Of a stretch of DNA of 64,000 bases, positions 24,921-37,400 are shown in pieces (position 1 is the stretch's first letter; each line of letters begins with the position of its first letter). Position numbers and translations under genes: made by a program. The stretch lies in the NCBI GenBank assembly GCA_007026445.1, contig VDMD01000089.1, positions 39,647 through 103,646 on the forward strand. Direction: 5' to 3'. The notes below the pieces were generated by a model, which saw only the letters and a list, made by a program, of their open reading frames with translations, was not told the DNA's origin and did no database searches. The stretch comes from Schizophyllum amplum. Taxonomy: Eukaryota > Basidiomycota > Agaricomycetes > Agaricales > Schizophyllaceae.

Positions 24921-25959
24921 AGGGTAGCCGTCGAGCGGGGTATATAAGGTGAGTGTATTGTCGGGTTTCTTCATTCTACCGATGTCTGCTGATATTTTCC
25001 TAATAGTCCATCCTTATCCCTATATCTTATTGGTCTTGCTACGGAGTCGCGCGGGATCATTGCACACGGCTCGTTTCGGTAAGTCTTTACATTGACTTGT
25101 AATACAAAGATTGACCGATCATTGCAGCTTTTCTCCCACCACCATGTCCTTCCCCCTACGGCGAGCGCGCAACTCGATGTTCTTCACGCCGACCTCGACG
25201 TTGTGAAAGGCCACCACCGGCGACTGCGTGTGCCCGGCGCGTTGCAACGCGCCCGATGGTTCGCGGCGAATACGGCTAACGACACCAACGATATGCCTTT
25301 GACGGCGTGGTACCTCGCCGACGCGCCCTCGACGGCGGCCCCTGCCGATACAATTTATGTACCGCGTCAACGGGAACGTTGACGACTCGTAAGCGCGTCT
25401 TCGACACGTCAAGGCCGATGGCATAGGAGCGCGTCCTCAATGCTGAGGTCTCCTCGCGATGACGCGCGCCGCTCTCAAGGTACGTGCCTCTCGCTCCCTA
25501 CCCTCACGTTCGACAACATAGTTGCCCTGGGCTTTGCCTTCGCGACGTTCTTTCGTATAGCCTCACGCTGACTGCCATCACAGCTCATCACGGCAAACAA
25601 GGACGGGGACTCGAGCGCCGCCGATTTTGGGCTGAAGTGGTACGTGGCCGCATCAACTCACACTGACCATTACCCAAGCCGTTCTTAGACACCGTTGCAA
25701 CACATGGGCTGCCCAAGCTACCGACGACGAGTACCGTCAACCGGCACGCCTGGCGCGCCGTTGCTGTCGGCATCCGCCCCGTGCAACCGGGGCGTGTCTC
25801 GGTGATCAGAGTCTTCACTACATCACGTGTAACGCGACGCTGACTTTGCGATTCAATGTAGCGAGACGCCGCGAGGCCGACAACCAGATCATGTTAGGCG
25901 TCAGTCGAGCTTGAGAGCGGCAGGCGGACACGACAGTCGGGTGAGTACGGCGCGGCAAT

Positions 25960-26340
25960 GAGACATGCGAACGTTGTTGCTGACTACGCTGCTAGGTCAT
26001 ATAAGCGACCTCGGGCTCTCATGTCTCTTCATGGGCCTACCGACCCTGTCACGCGCTACCTGCTACCTAAGGCACGTTGCGCGACCAGTATGGCGCCCGC
26101 TGCTAGATGTGGTGGACAACGCAGAATAAAAGGGGCGAGTCGACATGCTGTGGCGCGCCACCCATGGCGAGCAACCAGAACTTCCGCTGCGAAGACACGT
26201 CGTCCTCGCCATCGACAAGTGAGGGCGTTCCAGATGCAGACGATACGCCTTCGTTGGCTTCACGGGCTAAGGGACATCCCAACGTGACCATGTCGAAGAC
26301 ACGAGAGACATCGCAGTCGATGCTGCTTCCGACAACGGCG
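25960..26340 (+). pseudogene. Decayed fragment, second copy of the duplicated locus
   Basis: The segment YLLPKARCATSMAP and the following TGCTGTGGCGCGCCACCCA block match 24546-24680 at DNA and peptide level, on the same strand about 1.5 kb away. The remainder is too diverged to align by eye. Function unknown. Confidence 0.4.
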
Positions 26341-26349
26341 AGCTGAGGA

Positions 26350-29300
26350 CCTCACACACACATCAAGAAGGCAGTAATTTCACACACTGATCGTCATCCA
26401 CTCGCGCTCTCGCGGCTGCGCGCGCCGTCTGCGTTGGGTGGCAAACAACACGAAGGATTGATTGTGACGGTGCGAGGGCGACGACGACGCGCCTCGACCC
26501 CGCGAGGACACCGTACCTACGTAGCTAGAGTGATAGTGGCAGTCGTGTGATCTGGATTCAGTAGATATCAAGTAAATCAGTTTCAATGAAAGTTCGTGCC
26601 CCGTCCCCGAGTCCCCCACGGACCAAGGCCGATCACGTATGAGTAGACAATTCTGAGAACGTTGATGACTGAACAGATGGATTTGTACATACGAGTGAGC
26701 CCGGGGACTGCGACGACAGTGGCCGCTGTGTTCAAGTCACATGAGTTACGCAGCGTCCGCTGCGTCCACTCCCTCTTCCCTCCGCCGTGCGCTTCTGCCT
26801 TTGTTAACCTTATCTCGTCCTTAATAGCCGCCTCCACGCCAATTGCCAGTGCACATTCGTTCGCGCGCTTCGCGAACTCCCCGCTCACTCCCTCACGTCT
26901 CTAGCGTTGACTGCTCGCTCATAGCACCTATACTTCTACCTCTTGCCGCACTCGAAACTCGCCTCCCCGCTCGTTGTGTCGTTTTCTTACATAGAAACTA
27001 CAGCAGTCTTTACCAAGGCACAGCCGTGTACCCTCACACCCATTTCATTCACTCATTCACCGCCCACTCCTTCATCCCCACTCAAGTACTCACTGCTTAC
27101 GTGCATCTTGCATGTCAGATCATTCATTTTGGAATACAACAAATTGCACATATTACTTACCATGTACCCCTCGCCGTGTCCTTTGCCTGAGAGTCCATAC
27201 GTCACACCGCGCGTCCACCACCGGCCTGCGCACCCTGCCCCTTCCGCAGGGCCGCCACCACGTCTAATTCTCAAGCTGCAGCCCGAGATTGCGGGTCTTC
27301 TCGTGCGCTGCGGAGCTCTGCCTCTAATACCGCCTTCGGGACTTTAATTGCGAGGTCAGCGTCGAGTGCAAGCACCGTCATAATCCGCCCACCGCGCCAG
27401 ACGACTTTACGCGCAAAGGTCGACACACCCTGGCGGTGGGGCACGGCCCTCCGGCCGGTGCGGCAGGCGCAGGCGCTGCGAGGGTCAGAGTGGACGCTGG
27501 CGCCGCCGGGCGCGGGGGGCGGCGACACAGGCGGGGAGGACGAACTCCACGATCTTAGTAGCAAGGAATACTCGGCTACGCCACTACGGTGACCATGGGC
27601 CCGGTCGAGTGCATGGGGGAGTAAATGCAGGTGTCCGATGGAAGGGGCCAGCCCTTAGCGATCCTCTCATCGAGTGGCGTAGTGCACATCTTCGGCAACC
27701 CGGGGGGTTTAGAGGTCACCTGCAGATTCCCCGACAAAGAAGGCCTGGGGTGAGCGCACGTCTATTAGCGGTATATATTACGAACAAGCGCGCGAGGGCG
27801 TACCTGCGGCAGTCGGCGCGATGTCGGTACTTGGTGGGCGCATGTGAGTACCGCTCGCTGCCGGGCCGATGTTGAACACATCAGGCAAGGTGCCGTGCCC
27901 TTCATCGTACCGGCTGGTTGCACTGCCCGGTGTGGAAACGCAGGCACCAGCGCCTATCAGCATTGTGCCGATAAACCTTCAACGTGCGATTAGCTCACGC
28001 TATTGCCCACGTCAACGACGCACTCACCAGTGGAGTCATCGTCAACTACTGTGAGGGGGTCGAGCTCGCCGACTCTTGGATACCGTCGAGGTCGGGGTTC
28101 ATCGCGGTGATAGAAAGAGGCAACCGCAATCGCACGCCGCGATCACTGTCTCTTCACCGCTACCGGCGTTGCCGACGACGCACGCACTGACAGCTGGCGG
28201 GGGCGAGAGCAACGGGCTCGACAACGAGCTCGTCACGGACAATGTCGAGCCCGCAGTAGATGCCTTCGAGCCTGATAGCGATTCGGAGGTGATTCTGCTG
28301 GCGACGATACGCGTGCCGTCTAGGATGTTGTGGGAATCGTGTGCACACCGTAGGGCATCCGGTCGCGGGGAATGCGGGAGAGCGAATGTCAGTGGCGGGG
28401 TCCTTGTAGCATGCAATGAACACGCACCTGGTTCCCCCCACTGATCACGTCCGCTGCAGGATGTGAAAGCGTGATGCAAAGAGCCCGCGCGAGCTGCTGA
28501 TCCCTGCATATTCGTGGCTGCCTTCATCTGCCCGTCGCTGCGCACATGTGCGTCCCGGGGGGCGTGGAGGGCGCGGTGAACGAGCGGGGCGCGCGGGGTG
28601 GCGAGCACCGGGTCATGGGCCAAGGGAATAAGTGGCGGGTGCACGAGGCAAGAAGCTCTCGGCGGTAAGGGTTTCAAGCGCGGGACAGCGCCAGGACTCG
28701 GGTGTGGCGGCGGTGAAATAATTGCGGGAGTAGTGCATCTAAAAATCGGGTATGGGTGTCAGCAATGTATCGACCATGGGCGACTTTTAAGCGTGCCTGT
28801 TGCGCTGTCCCTTCTTGTTGCCGTTACTCCTGTGCTCGCCGCCGCGGCGATTCTCCTCGCCGTCCCGCCAGTCCTTGCCGGTCCCCTTCAGAGCCCGTCA
28901 TTGGTCCCCCACTTCCCTTCGCCGCCCTCATTGCAGGCCGCGTGCTGTGGCGTACTGCGCGGCGGCGGCCGCCGCGTTGCCTGCGCCGGGTGGGACCCCG
29001 GCCTCCAGCACGGGCCTGAAATCGCCCCACGCAGGCCGCAGATCGTCGCCCAACTCGCGGAGCTTGTGATCCAGCTGGCGCACCACCATATAGAGGAGCT
29101 CCCCAAGCTCGCACAGACAGCGATGCTGCTCATCCGCACGTATGCCCGGCATAGCGACAGGCGCGCGGCGGCAGGTGACGTGCCCGCCGGGCGTGGCGGC
29201 AAGCGCACGACGGCTGCATCAATGCGCGCAGTATCCATGTCGGCCGGGACGCGGGCGGGTTCGTGGCCCGCGGTTCTGGCGTGGAGGGCGTCATAGCGGG

Positions 29301-31140
29301 GGTCGCCGTTGCTGGCGTCGGGGGCGGAACACGACAGGTGGCGGCTGTGGTGGAGGGGGAGCGGGGAGTGGCTTGGTGCAGGTGGAGACTGAACGCTAGT
29401 GCCGCGGGTGTAGCTGCGCGGGATTGCTGCTGGACATGGAGCGCGTGGCAGGGCGGGCGAGATTGGTGATCCAGCGCGCGGGCTGCAGGGGTCGCACGCG
29501 GGCGATGCTGATGGCGCAGAGCTTGCGGGGTTTGTTGAGCGCTCCGGCGAACTCGGCAGTGTCGTCGACGGTCCCGGTGTCCTCTCCCATGGCAATGGCT
29601 TTGCGTTAGGACATCCTGTGGATGCTGCGAGCAATGGCACCGCGCTGCGCAGCGTGCGTGTCTTCGGGAGCTCTGGGATGAGGGCCCGTTGATACCGCTG
29701 TCGCATTTTCTGCTGCGCTTGCCGCGGTTGAGGGGGTCGTTGAGAGCACGTGCGCGGGAGAGCCGTTGAGCTCGTGCTCGGGGGAGTCGTCGAGCTCCGG
29801 GAGGACCTGTAGAGCTCGTGGGCGTAGCCGCCCTCTAGCTCGTGCTAGAGCGGGTCGCAGAGATCGTGTTTGGGCGTTTGAACCCGTTGGTGACGGTGAC
29901 GGGTGGAACCTGCTCGCCGCCCCTGCAGCAGTATCGTCGTTTGATCGCCGTAATCTTCCGCCAGCTCCAGGAGCGAATCCGCGCACACCCACTCCAATTC
30001 CCCACCACTTCTACCTATCCCCCCTACATGTCACCTCATGCGAGCTGGCGGCTTGTGAACGCATAGCCACTTGTGGTTCAGAGGGCGCTCACTACCACCA
30101 AGTACCCGCATGGATAACGATGCACGAAGGGAAAGATGAAATGTTGGATTGGCTGGGGTGGGGGTACAGTGTAGGGGGTGGATGGTATGGGAAACGCTGC
30201 CCGTGGGGGTGGCGGCCAGCTCGTCGTCGAAAATGGCGGGAGGAGGGATCGTGAGAAGCAAATTTCTCGGACCGGTACCGTCCGGCTTACGCTATGTGTC
30301 ATGTGTAAAGGCACGGCCGCCCCGACACGTGACTCCTGGTTCGCTGCCCTTTTATTTACCATCCAGTACATATATTAGATCGAGTACCTACGGTGTTAGG
30401 ACAAGCGCTCCTTTACGGTAACTTCGACCTGCTCTTATCGCGTGCAAAGGCCCCCCCGGTCAAGCGCTTCTTCCGCAAGGCCCGGGCGGCGGCGTGAGTC
30501 CCGACACCCGCGGCCACATACTTCGCGCCGTCGATGTTCACAAATGCCCCGATAAGACGAACCGTTATAAGGTTCATTTGTATGAAGGGCCCATTCAAGG
30601 GTCTGCTGGCCTTGAATGTCCCATTCAAGGGCTTTGGTAAATTGTAAGTGCCCCCCCTTCAACGACAATGTCCCGGCTGATTTAGTGCACAGTATAGTTG
30701 CCATATAAGTAGTAACCATACGGATAGCACCGCATACGCTGCGCGTTCAGATGAACAAGCCATGGATGACATATATTTGAGGTCCAGCCGCCAGGGCGAG
30801 TTGGATAAGGTGGCCGCGCGCACGTCGTCCAGACTGCTCGCCGACGTGCGGGCGACTTGCGGTCATGCCCGTAGCGATAATCGTGCACAGAGGCGCGGTC
30901 GACACACATGGAGAGAGACGCGGTCTCCGCTGAGAAACAGGTGGGGTGACACGTGTCGCCGTTGTGGCGGCGTTGACGCACGGCGGGGGTAAGGGGTACT
31001 ACTTAGGCACGGGTGGGGGGCCGTTCACCAGGTTGGAGCCGGAGGGGTGTCTGCGTCTCCACAGCGCAGAGGCTATGGCACCTGCGCGGGCCGTCCTAAC
31101 GAGGATCTCAACGCTCTTTCGCGTCTGCGCGGCAGTACGG
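26350..31140. other. No supported gene
   Basis: Long open frames here (for example minus strand 28888-29706 and plus strand 28598-29296) overlap on both strands and have the Pro/Arg/Ser-rich composition expected from GC-rich random DNA. Two pieces look slightly more coding-like on the minus strand: one around 27300-27450 containing ALDADLAIKVPKAVLEAEL, and one around 28990-29150 containing ELLYMVVRQLDHKLRELGD, which would form an amphipathic helix. Neither could be extended with splice sites, so I do not call them genes. Confidence 0.4.
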
Positions 31141-31149
31141 GAGACGGTT

Positions 31150-32180
31150 GAATAGCAAACACTTGAGTATAGCGCAGGGACTTACAATAGGCGAGCATTT
31201 GGCAACCTCGGCATCGCCGGGGGAGAGGGTGGGACCTCCCGCGAAGAGGCCGCTGCGTCTTTGTAGAGAGGCGGCGGCCCCTGCGGCGGTTGCTTTTAAC
31301 AAAGCTGCCGACCCTCGCTGGTGCTTCGGCTGTCGAAGACTTAGAAGGCAAACATGTATGTAAGTCGGAACAACTCACAACTAGCTAGGAGCCAGTGACA
31401 CCAGTGCCAACGGGGCCGAGTGAAGGGCCTCCCGGGGTGTGTTCGCGGGCGGTCATAGCGAGAATAGGCTTTCAGCCCTTATTCGTGCCTGCGTATCTGT
31501 CCAAAGGGGTGTTAGCAAACACCTGAGCATAGCGGAAAAAAGCACGTACGAGCAACGTACGAGCAGCGCGCAGTCGGCGTCACCGGCGGTCGAAGGGGGG
31601 AATCCTCTGGTGAACACGCCCAGGCCGTAGCGTCTTTGTGGGCAGTCCAAACGGGCTCGCCGGCCCCGGTTTGCGCCCGCGCGCCTGTTGAAAAGTCAGA
31701 TAGCAAGTGTACTGGTACAGCGGTGAAGTCACTTAGGGGAAGCTACAAGTCGGCACCCTTGGCGTCGGCGGTGAGCAGGGGGAGACGCTGTGCGATCGCA
31801 AAGAGCCTGGCGCGTCCTCGCGGGCGATTCGAACATGCCCGGCGTCTAGCGCTTGGGTCTGAGCGCCCGCCCAACATCCAGTATAGCGGACACATTGCGC
31901 TCAGCGAGGGCTACTTATGATGAGATAGCAGCAGTCGGCGACCTTGGTGTCGCTGATCGTGAGGGGGGGGGCCTTCCGCAGAGACACCGCAGCCTCTTCA
32001 CGGGTGGTTGTAACAAAGTCTTCGAGCCCCGCTAGTATTTGGCTGGTTGTCTAAGAGTCAGGCCAGGTGTGTAGGTTTATGGAAGCCACTCACGAATAGT
32101 TAGCAGGGGGCGGCGGCGGGAGAGGAACGGCGCTGTGGCTCCCCGCTTGCATCTGTGGTGCAAGGATCACGATAGCAAAT
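31150..32180 (+). repeat. Imperfect tandem array of ~180-360-bp units
   Basis: Diverged units begin with a TAGCAAACACTTGAGTATAGCG-type word (31154, 31510, about 31693, about 31870 and 32170). They continue with a GTCGGC...CTTGG/TCGCCGG...G-run and a GCGTCTTTG or AGCCTCTTC word, then a GGTNGTTGTAACAAAG-type word. Unit lengths vary and frames are not conserved. The array ends just upstream of the F-box gene's 3' end. Confidence 0.55.
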
Positions 32181-32450
32181 ACTGGAGATCTCAACAAGTC
32201 ACGAAGGAGGCTGGCGGCCGGCAATCGTCACACACAGTGTGGCAGAGGCGTGGAGGAGAACTATCACATTCACAAACAACAAGCGCCTGTGACTATGGAC
32301 CGCCTGATCACCAGACATAGAATAAAGGTGTCTCGCACTGGTCGAGCGCATCATCAGGCTCTTCTTCGAACACATCCATCCAATGTTCGGGCCAACTGTT
32401 CTCGGGCTCCTCTTCAGGTTCGATGCCGTTGTAGAGGCCTTGAGAATAAG

Positions 32451-33784
32451 TCAGCTCATGGCATGCACAGCATAAACGGGGTATTGACCTGAGGAGAAGT
32501 GGACAGACGCAGATATGCCTGCCCCTGTCAGACGTCGCTCGATCTCATGCTGGGTAGCTCGCTGCCACGGTGCATCGTCACCGTTGTCTTCCCAAGTCGT
32601 AAGGTGCATCTTGACATGACAGAGTGGAGGCAGCGATGACTGAGCAAATTCAGTCCACCACATGACAGGCAGGCGCTCGCCAAAGAGACCAGTGTGATCG
32701 GTGGCGCGAGGCGAGCGGGACCCACCACCGCGGTTGAAATGGTTGTAGAAGTATGATGCGAGGTACGCCTCGAGCTCTAGCATGCGAAGGTCGGCCCCGG
32801 CACTGGCGAGCGTGCCCACTAGTGCCGAGACGCAATCCATCTCAATTTGGCGGCTCCCGCGGCGCGCGAGCATGCGAACGTGCAGGTACGTCAGTGCCGG
32901 AAGAGGGCCTTGGAGATTGTGCAGGATTGCAGCTGTGGGGAAAGGTTCGATGAGCTGCCTAGAGCTGGCGAGGGGGTTCACTCGGTGGAAACGTACTGAG
33001 ATTATCTTCATTTACAAGGGCGCTAGAAGTGAGGTGCAGCTGTACCAGAGTGTCTTTGGCGGCAGAGATGACTCTGACGAGTGTGTGGATGGCAACCGAA
33101 GCACCTTTAGAGACATCAAGTATAACGAGAGGAAGGGGAACGTGGGAGGGAAGGATATAGCCATTGACGATGGTGTCCGTGACACCGGTGCCCAAAACCA
33201 GCTCGCGCAGGTTATGCCAGTGAAGCGACACGGATACTGGGGGCTCGAGTTCGGGAGCGTGGAGAGCTCTCAGGACAAGACTAGCGAGGCAGGGGGCGGA
33301 TAGGAATATATGGGTGAGGTCACGCCGGCGGGTGATAGCCACAGCGATATCGAGGTGACGGAGGTTGGGGGCGGCCTGAACGAATTGAAGAAGGATGGGA
33401 AAGTGAGCCGAGACGTAGTTCGACGAAACGGGAAGTTCCGGGGCGAACACCAGGGTGGTGAGGAGGGGAAGGGACCCAGGGGGAGGGATAATGCGCAGGG
33501 CGGGGCGGTAGTTGTAAAGGGCGACGGTCCGCGCCGACAGCAGTGCGGCCGGTGGCAGATTTGCGAGCGATCTGGTCTCCAGTGGGTGAACCTCTATCAC
33601 CCGGAAAATGTTGGGCGAGGCAAAAGAATGGAGTTGGCGGCAGACCATGGAGAGAGAGAGGATATCCGTTGGCAACATGAGATACATGGCACGCTCCCAA
33701 AGCTCGAGGGGGACATTCACTGCTACCGTTAGCAAATGCATGGTGGAAGATGCACCCCGGACACTTACAAGCAGGAGAGACCAT
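32451..33784 (-). CDS. F-box-like / leucine-rich protein (3 exons, 407 aa)
   Basis: Three exons join in frame: 33769-33784 (start MVSPA), 32997-33722 and 32451-32932. The introns are 33723-33768 (46 nt, GTAAGT...CTAAC...TAG) and 32933-32996 (64 nt, GTACGT...CACAG). An F-box-like motif opens the protein: VNVPLELWERAMYLMLPTD, then VCRQLHSFASPNIFRVIEV, about residues 7-45. It is followed by leucine-rich stretches such as AAPNLRHLDIAVA, APCLASLVLRALHAPEL and HNLRELVLGTG, as in the LRR-like tail of basidiomycete F-box proteins. By family, F-box proteins recruit targets to SCF ubiquitin ligases; the target here is unknown. I chose the short first exon because it gives a start codon, a consensus donor and a branch point. 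The gene is intact although its neighbours are decayed. Confidence 0.75.
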
Positions 33785-34104
33785 GGTATACGTGAGCTGC
33801 AATGAATGCGAATACGAGCAGGCGCGGAGTACGTCGGGCCTGGCGCGGGGGGCATGTGGATCACGATCGAAGGGACCGTCGATCGCAAGTAATATACATA
33901 ATAAGTCAATATCAAAATTAGTAATGATAAGTATCCATCGACGCGACCGGCGTTTTTCCGCACGGCATCGCCCAGGCGTTCCCTCTCGACAACTTGGCGT
34001 TCGCCTGCCAGCTCGAGCCTGCCGTCTTTCCCCGAAGCGCTTTTTCAAGCTCGTTCAGTGCTGAGGGGAGGACCTCGAGTACTTACCGCGCTTTCCTCGA
34101 GTAC

Positions 34105-34225
34105 TTACCGCGCTTTCGGAAAACCTTGTCATGGGAGAACTTGCGCTCGCGTTTATTCAGAAAGTCCAAATTCCAAAGATAAGGAGATGCGCACTTCCTG
34201 ACCGCCAAGCACGCGCGCAGCCGAC
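34105..34225 (-). repeat. Inverted repeat arm, left
   Basis: On the minus strand this matches 34425-34556 on the plus strand, including GCGCAAGTTCTC(C/T)CATG(A/G)CAAGGTTT and TTGGCGG(T/C)CAGGAA. Identity is about 75% by eye. A 22-bp direct duplication, CTCGAGTACTTACCGCGCTT plus TC, lies at its outer end (34074-34117). Both arms encode a peptide of the type RKFSHxKV, so they may be two copies of one gene fragment. Confidence 0.6.
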
Positions 34226-34424
34226 TCGAATCTCCGAATTGGGTCCCGCCGGTGTGTTCCCCGGTGGTGGTCTTTTTCTTCTTCCTATACTTATGCAGAT
34301 CAGACAAGTCAGCCTTGAGTTGAGCACCCACTCATCGGAGTCATAGCAGTCAGCACTCCTGAAAAGCATGGAATGGGAGTGGAGTGGCTCGACAGCGGCT
34401 CACTGGAGGCTCGGTCGGACCTGC

Positions 34425-34556
34425 GTCGGACGGCACTGCACGTGCGCTTGGCGGCCAGGAACTATACATCTATTCTTGGAATTATGAACTTTTCGAATCT
34501 TGTGCAGAACGCGCGCGCAAGTTCTCTCATGGCAAGGTTTCCGAAAGCACTGTAAA
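34425..34556 (+). repeat. Inverted repeat arm, right
   Basis: Partner of 34105-34225 in opposite orientation, separated by about 200 bases. It reads ELYIYSWNYELFESC then RKFSHGKV in one frame, but no gene structure surrounds it. Confidence 0.6.
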
Positions 34557-34829
34557 AGAGTGGTTGAAGGGAGTTGATAGCCGCGGCGCAGGGGCACCGA
34601 TACGTGGCGCGCGCGCGCGATCTTGACAACGGCACCGTGTCTGGCTCGTCCCCAATCATCTCGCTGTACTTTCAGTCACCTGTCGCGCCGCCTCCCCGAG
34701 TATCTCCCATGCCCCTTGGGCCATCCTCAATGACCTGTCGTGCCTGCTCGATCACCTCGCCGCCTCCTTCATACGGTTCGCGCTTCCTCAACCACCTCGC
34801 CCATCTCGCCATTGCCTCAATTAAGTAGG

Positions 34830-35180
34830 TTCGCGCGCAGCGAGTCGGGCATGGCGAGGACGGGTGAGTAGCAACAGTGAGACCGGTGGAAGAAGGCGAA
34901 TGAGCGAAGACTCTGGGGGTGCGGGGGGCAAGGGGAAGGGGCCGAGGAGGGGTGGTGGCGAGGAAGGGCGAAGACCGCGTGAACGGGTAGAGCACGTGGA
35001 GGGGAGGGGGACGTCGAGTGGAGCGTGAGGGGCACATGAATTTGAGTTTGAGCGCGAGCAGAGTGCAAGGAAAGGAGGCGACGAGGGGACGGGAGGCAAG
35101 TGAGGGCAGGTGAGGCGAGAGGGGAGGCGAGGCGGGAAAGGAGCTCGCAAGACAGAAGGAGAATGCAAGGAGGGGACGGC
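34830..35180 (+). repeat. Purine-rich (GA) low-complexity tract
   Basis: About 350 bases are strongly enriched in G and A on the plus strand, reminiscent of the complement of the pyrimidine tract at 4790-5200. It begins exactly where the H+-ATPase relic loses recognisable sequence, so it may mark the break that removed the ATPase C-terminal half. Confidence 0.6.
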
Positions 35181-35204
35181 GACGGCGAAGGGCCCCGAGG
35201 CGAT

Positions 35205-36542
35205 CATGGTATGCAATTATTAGGATTCCCTTGCAGGGAAATCCACGCTGTTCTCGTAGAGTACCCAACACATGAATCGTGTGACGAGACCCTGCTGAAG
35301 ACGACGTCGGTGGTGCTACGGGCAGCGTCGGTGGCACCCTCGACAGGCGACTTCAACGCTAGCATGGGAGAAAGCGAGGGCATCGTAGGCACCGTCACCG
35401 GTCATGGCGCAGAGGTCGCCGATGGAAGCGCTTGATGATCTCGTACTGGTGCTTGAGGAAGACACCAGCAAAGCCGTCGGCAATTATGAACATGTCGTCG
35501 AGGGTAAGGTGCTTGCCGCAGTGCGCGGGGCCATTCTGAAAACATTCGTCGGGAACATGTGGTCACCGAGGCCGAGACGGCGACCGGTCTTCTTTGCGAT
35601 GGCGAGCTGGTCACCATCTTGACCTTGACATCGGGAGCGAGAGCGTCATTGAGGTCTGTTTGGTCGTAGGGAGGTCGAGGAGGGAGAGCAGGCCAATGAG
35701 CTTGAAGTCGGTGCCCTGCGCCTCGTGCTCGTCGCCGTCGAATTGCGCGTACGCGGCAGAGAAGTCATCAATCTTCAGGCGGTTCTCGAGGTCCTGCGTC
35801 CTGTTACGCATGCACAGCTCGATGCGAGTCGTGTCCTTCGTGACGCATTTGAGCTTGCTGAATGGTTTGTAGTCGAGGAGCTTAGTGCCAGCGCGAGCGC
35901 GGCCGACATCACCGAGAGCGGCGACGATGGTCATGTCGATGGCGCCTTGATTGTCGATACGGGAGGCGTACACGGTGAGGAGGATGACATCGTCGGCAGA
36001 GAAGGGGCCGTAGGTCTTGATCGTCGAGCGGTCAATGGCGAGCTTGTTGGTGGTAAGCGTGCCGGTCTGTACAGAGCACAAGATGGTGACATCGGTCGAC
36101 TCCTCGATAGCGGTGATACGGGTGACGGTGGCCTTGTGCTTGGCGAGCTGCTGGGCACCGACGGCGCGGGTGACGGACAAGGCCGTGGGCATGGCGATGG
36201 GGATACCACCGATCACGAGCACGAAAATGTTGCGGTGGCGGTACGAGGAGCAGAAGCCGGCGTGAAGGACGATGATTTCGGCGGCGACGAAGATGCTGAT
36301 GCAGATCAGGCAGAAGGAGCCGATCTGGGCGAGAAACTTTTGCAAGTGACCGGTTATGTGATCGTCCTGGCCGACGAGCGACGCCGCGCGGCCGAAGAAA
36401 GTGTTGGCACCGGTGGAGACGACAACACGTTCAGCCTCACCCTGCTCGCAAGTAGAGCCCCTGTGAACGGGATGAGCGGCTAGGATTCAGAGAACAATGA
36501 AAGTACACACAAGAAGCACTGGTCACCGGCCTTCTTGGTCTG

Positions 36543-36575
<33 letters not shown>

Positions 36576-37400
36576 CGCCAGTGAGGGCAGCCTGGTCGAT
36601 CGAGACGTTGATGGTCTGCGTGAGACTGCAGTCGGCGGAGACGATGCCACCGATCTTGAACGCGACCACGTTGCCGGGAACGAGCTCGGAGTCAATCTCG
36701 GACCAGATGCTGTTGCGGCCAACGCGGGCCTTCGAGGCAAGGGAGTCCATGGGGGGCCTGACGGCGTTGCCAGCGTTGCGCTCCTCGTAGAAACCGACGG
36801 CCGAGTTGGCGGAGAGCAGGAAGACGAGACCGACGAAGTCCGGCCGATCCGGGGCGCGATGGCGTCGAGAGCAGCAGCCTCTATGGCCCATAAGAGCAAG
36901 CAAGTCAGACGGGTCTCGGAAGGACGGAAGAAGTACACACCTGCACGAACGCATTGTGCTCCGAGCTCCGCCTCGGCGCTGTCGAGACCAGCCTCTTGGC
37001 ACTGAAGCAGCGCGCAAACATCGTCGAGGACGATAGTCTCTTCTCCTTATCGTACAGGTCCTCTGCCTTGAGCTCGATCTGAAGAAACGCGTTAGTCGAT
37101 CAAGGACGCAAGAATGAAACAGCGTTCGTACCGTGATCGGACCCACCTTGGCGTCTGCACAGGGAATGTCGCGGTCGGCGGGAGGGCGTGGCGGGCGAAA
37201 GGGGGGAGAGACTCACAGGCAGCTTTCTCCTGTTCGTGGCAGAACTACTTGTACTCGCGCTTCTTCTTCTCCTCGGCGGGCGGGGTTGCAGGAGTAGCAG
37301 CGACGTTGATGCCATTGGTATGAGTGGCAGATGCCGGAGGGGGTGGGCGTGGGCGAGCCGCTGATGCTACCTGCACAGGAGATAGGCCCGTGCGTCCTCC
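35205..37400 (-). pseudogene. PMA1: Decayed plasma-membrane H+-ATPase (PMA1-type P3A ATPase)
   Basis: PMA1 pumps protons out of the fungal cell. From 37400 leftwards the family order is clear: THTNGINVAATPATPPAEE, ELKAEDLYDKEK, VGFYEERNAGNAV, IWSEIDSELVPGNVVAFKIG, SIDQAALTG, STGANTFFGRAASLVGQDD, the membrane segment around IGSFCLICISIFVAAEIIV, GGIPIAMPTALSVT, then the P-domain. Breaks are several. The phosphorylation motif CSDKTGT reads CSVQTGT, so the catalytic Asp is lost (36067-36072). The TGES loop is replaced by a 30-base G tract on the plus strand. The hinge GDGANDAP reads GDGAYDAL near 35395. Frames shift near 35480 and 35350. Homology stops near 35205, so membrane segments 5-10 are absent. 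Several introns remain recognisable, so it arose by DNA duplication and not by retroposition. Confidence 0.88.
36544..36573 (+). repeat. Homopolymer of 30 G
   Basis: Thirty uninterrupted G lie exactly between SIDQAALTG and TKKAGDQCF of the H+-ATPase relic (read on the minus strand as C30), replacing the TGES motif region. Similar tracts occur at 50467-50490 (G24) and 52978-53007 (C30). An assembly or base-calling artefact cannot be excluded. Confidence 0.9.

Noticed and set aside
28099..29992. Long Pro/Ser/Arg-rich ORFs on both strands
   Set aside because: They overlap each other, have composition expected from GC-rich DNA, and show no motif or splice continuity.
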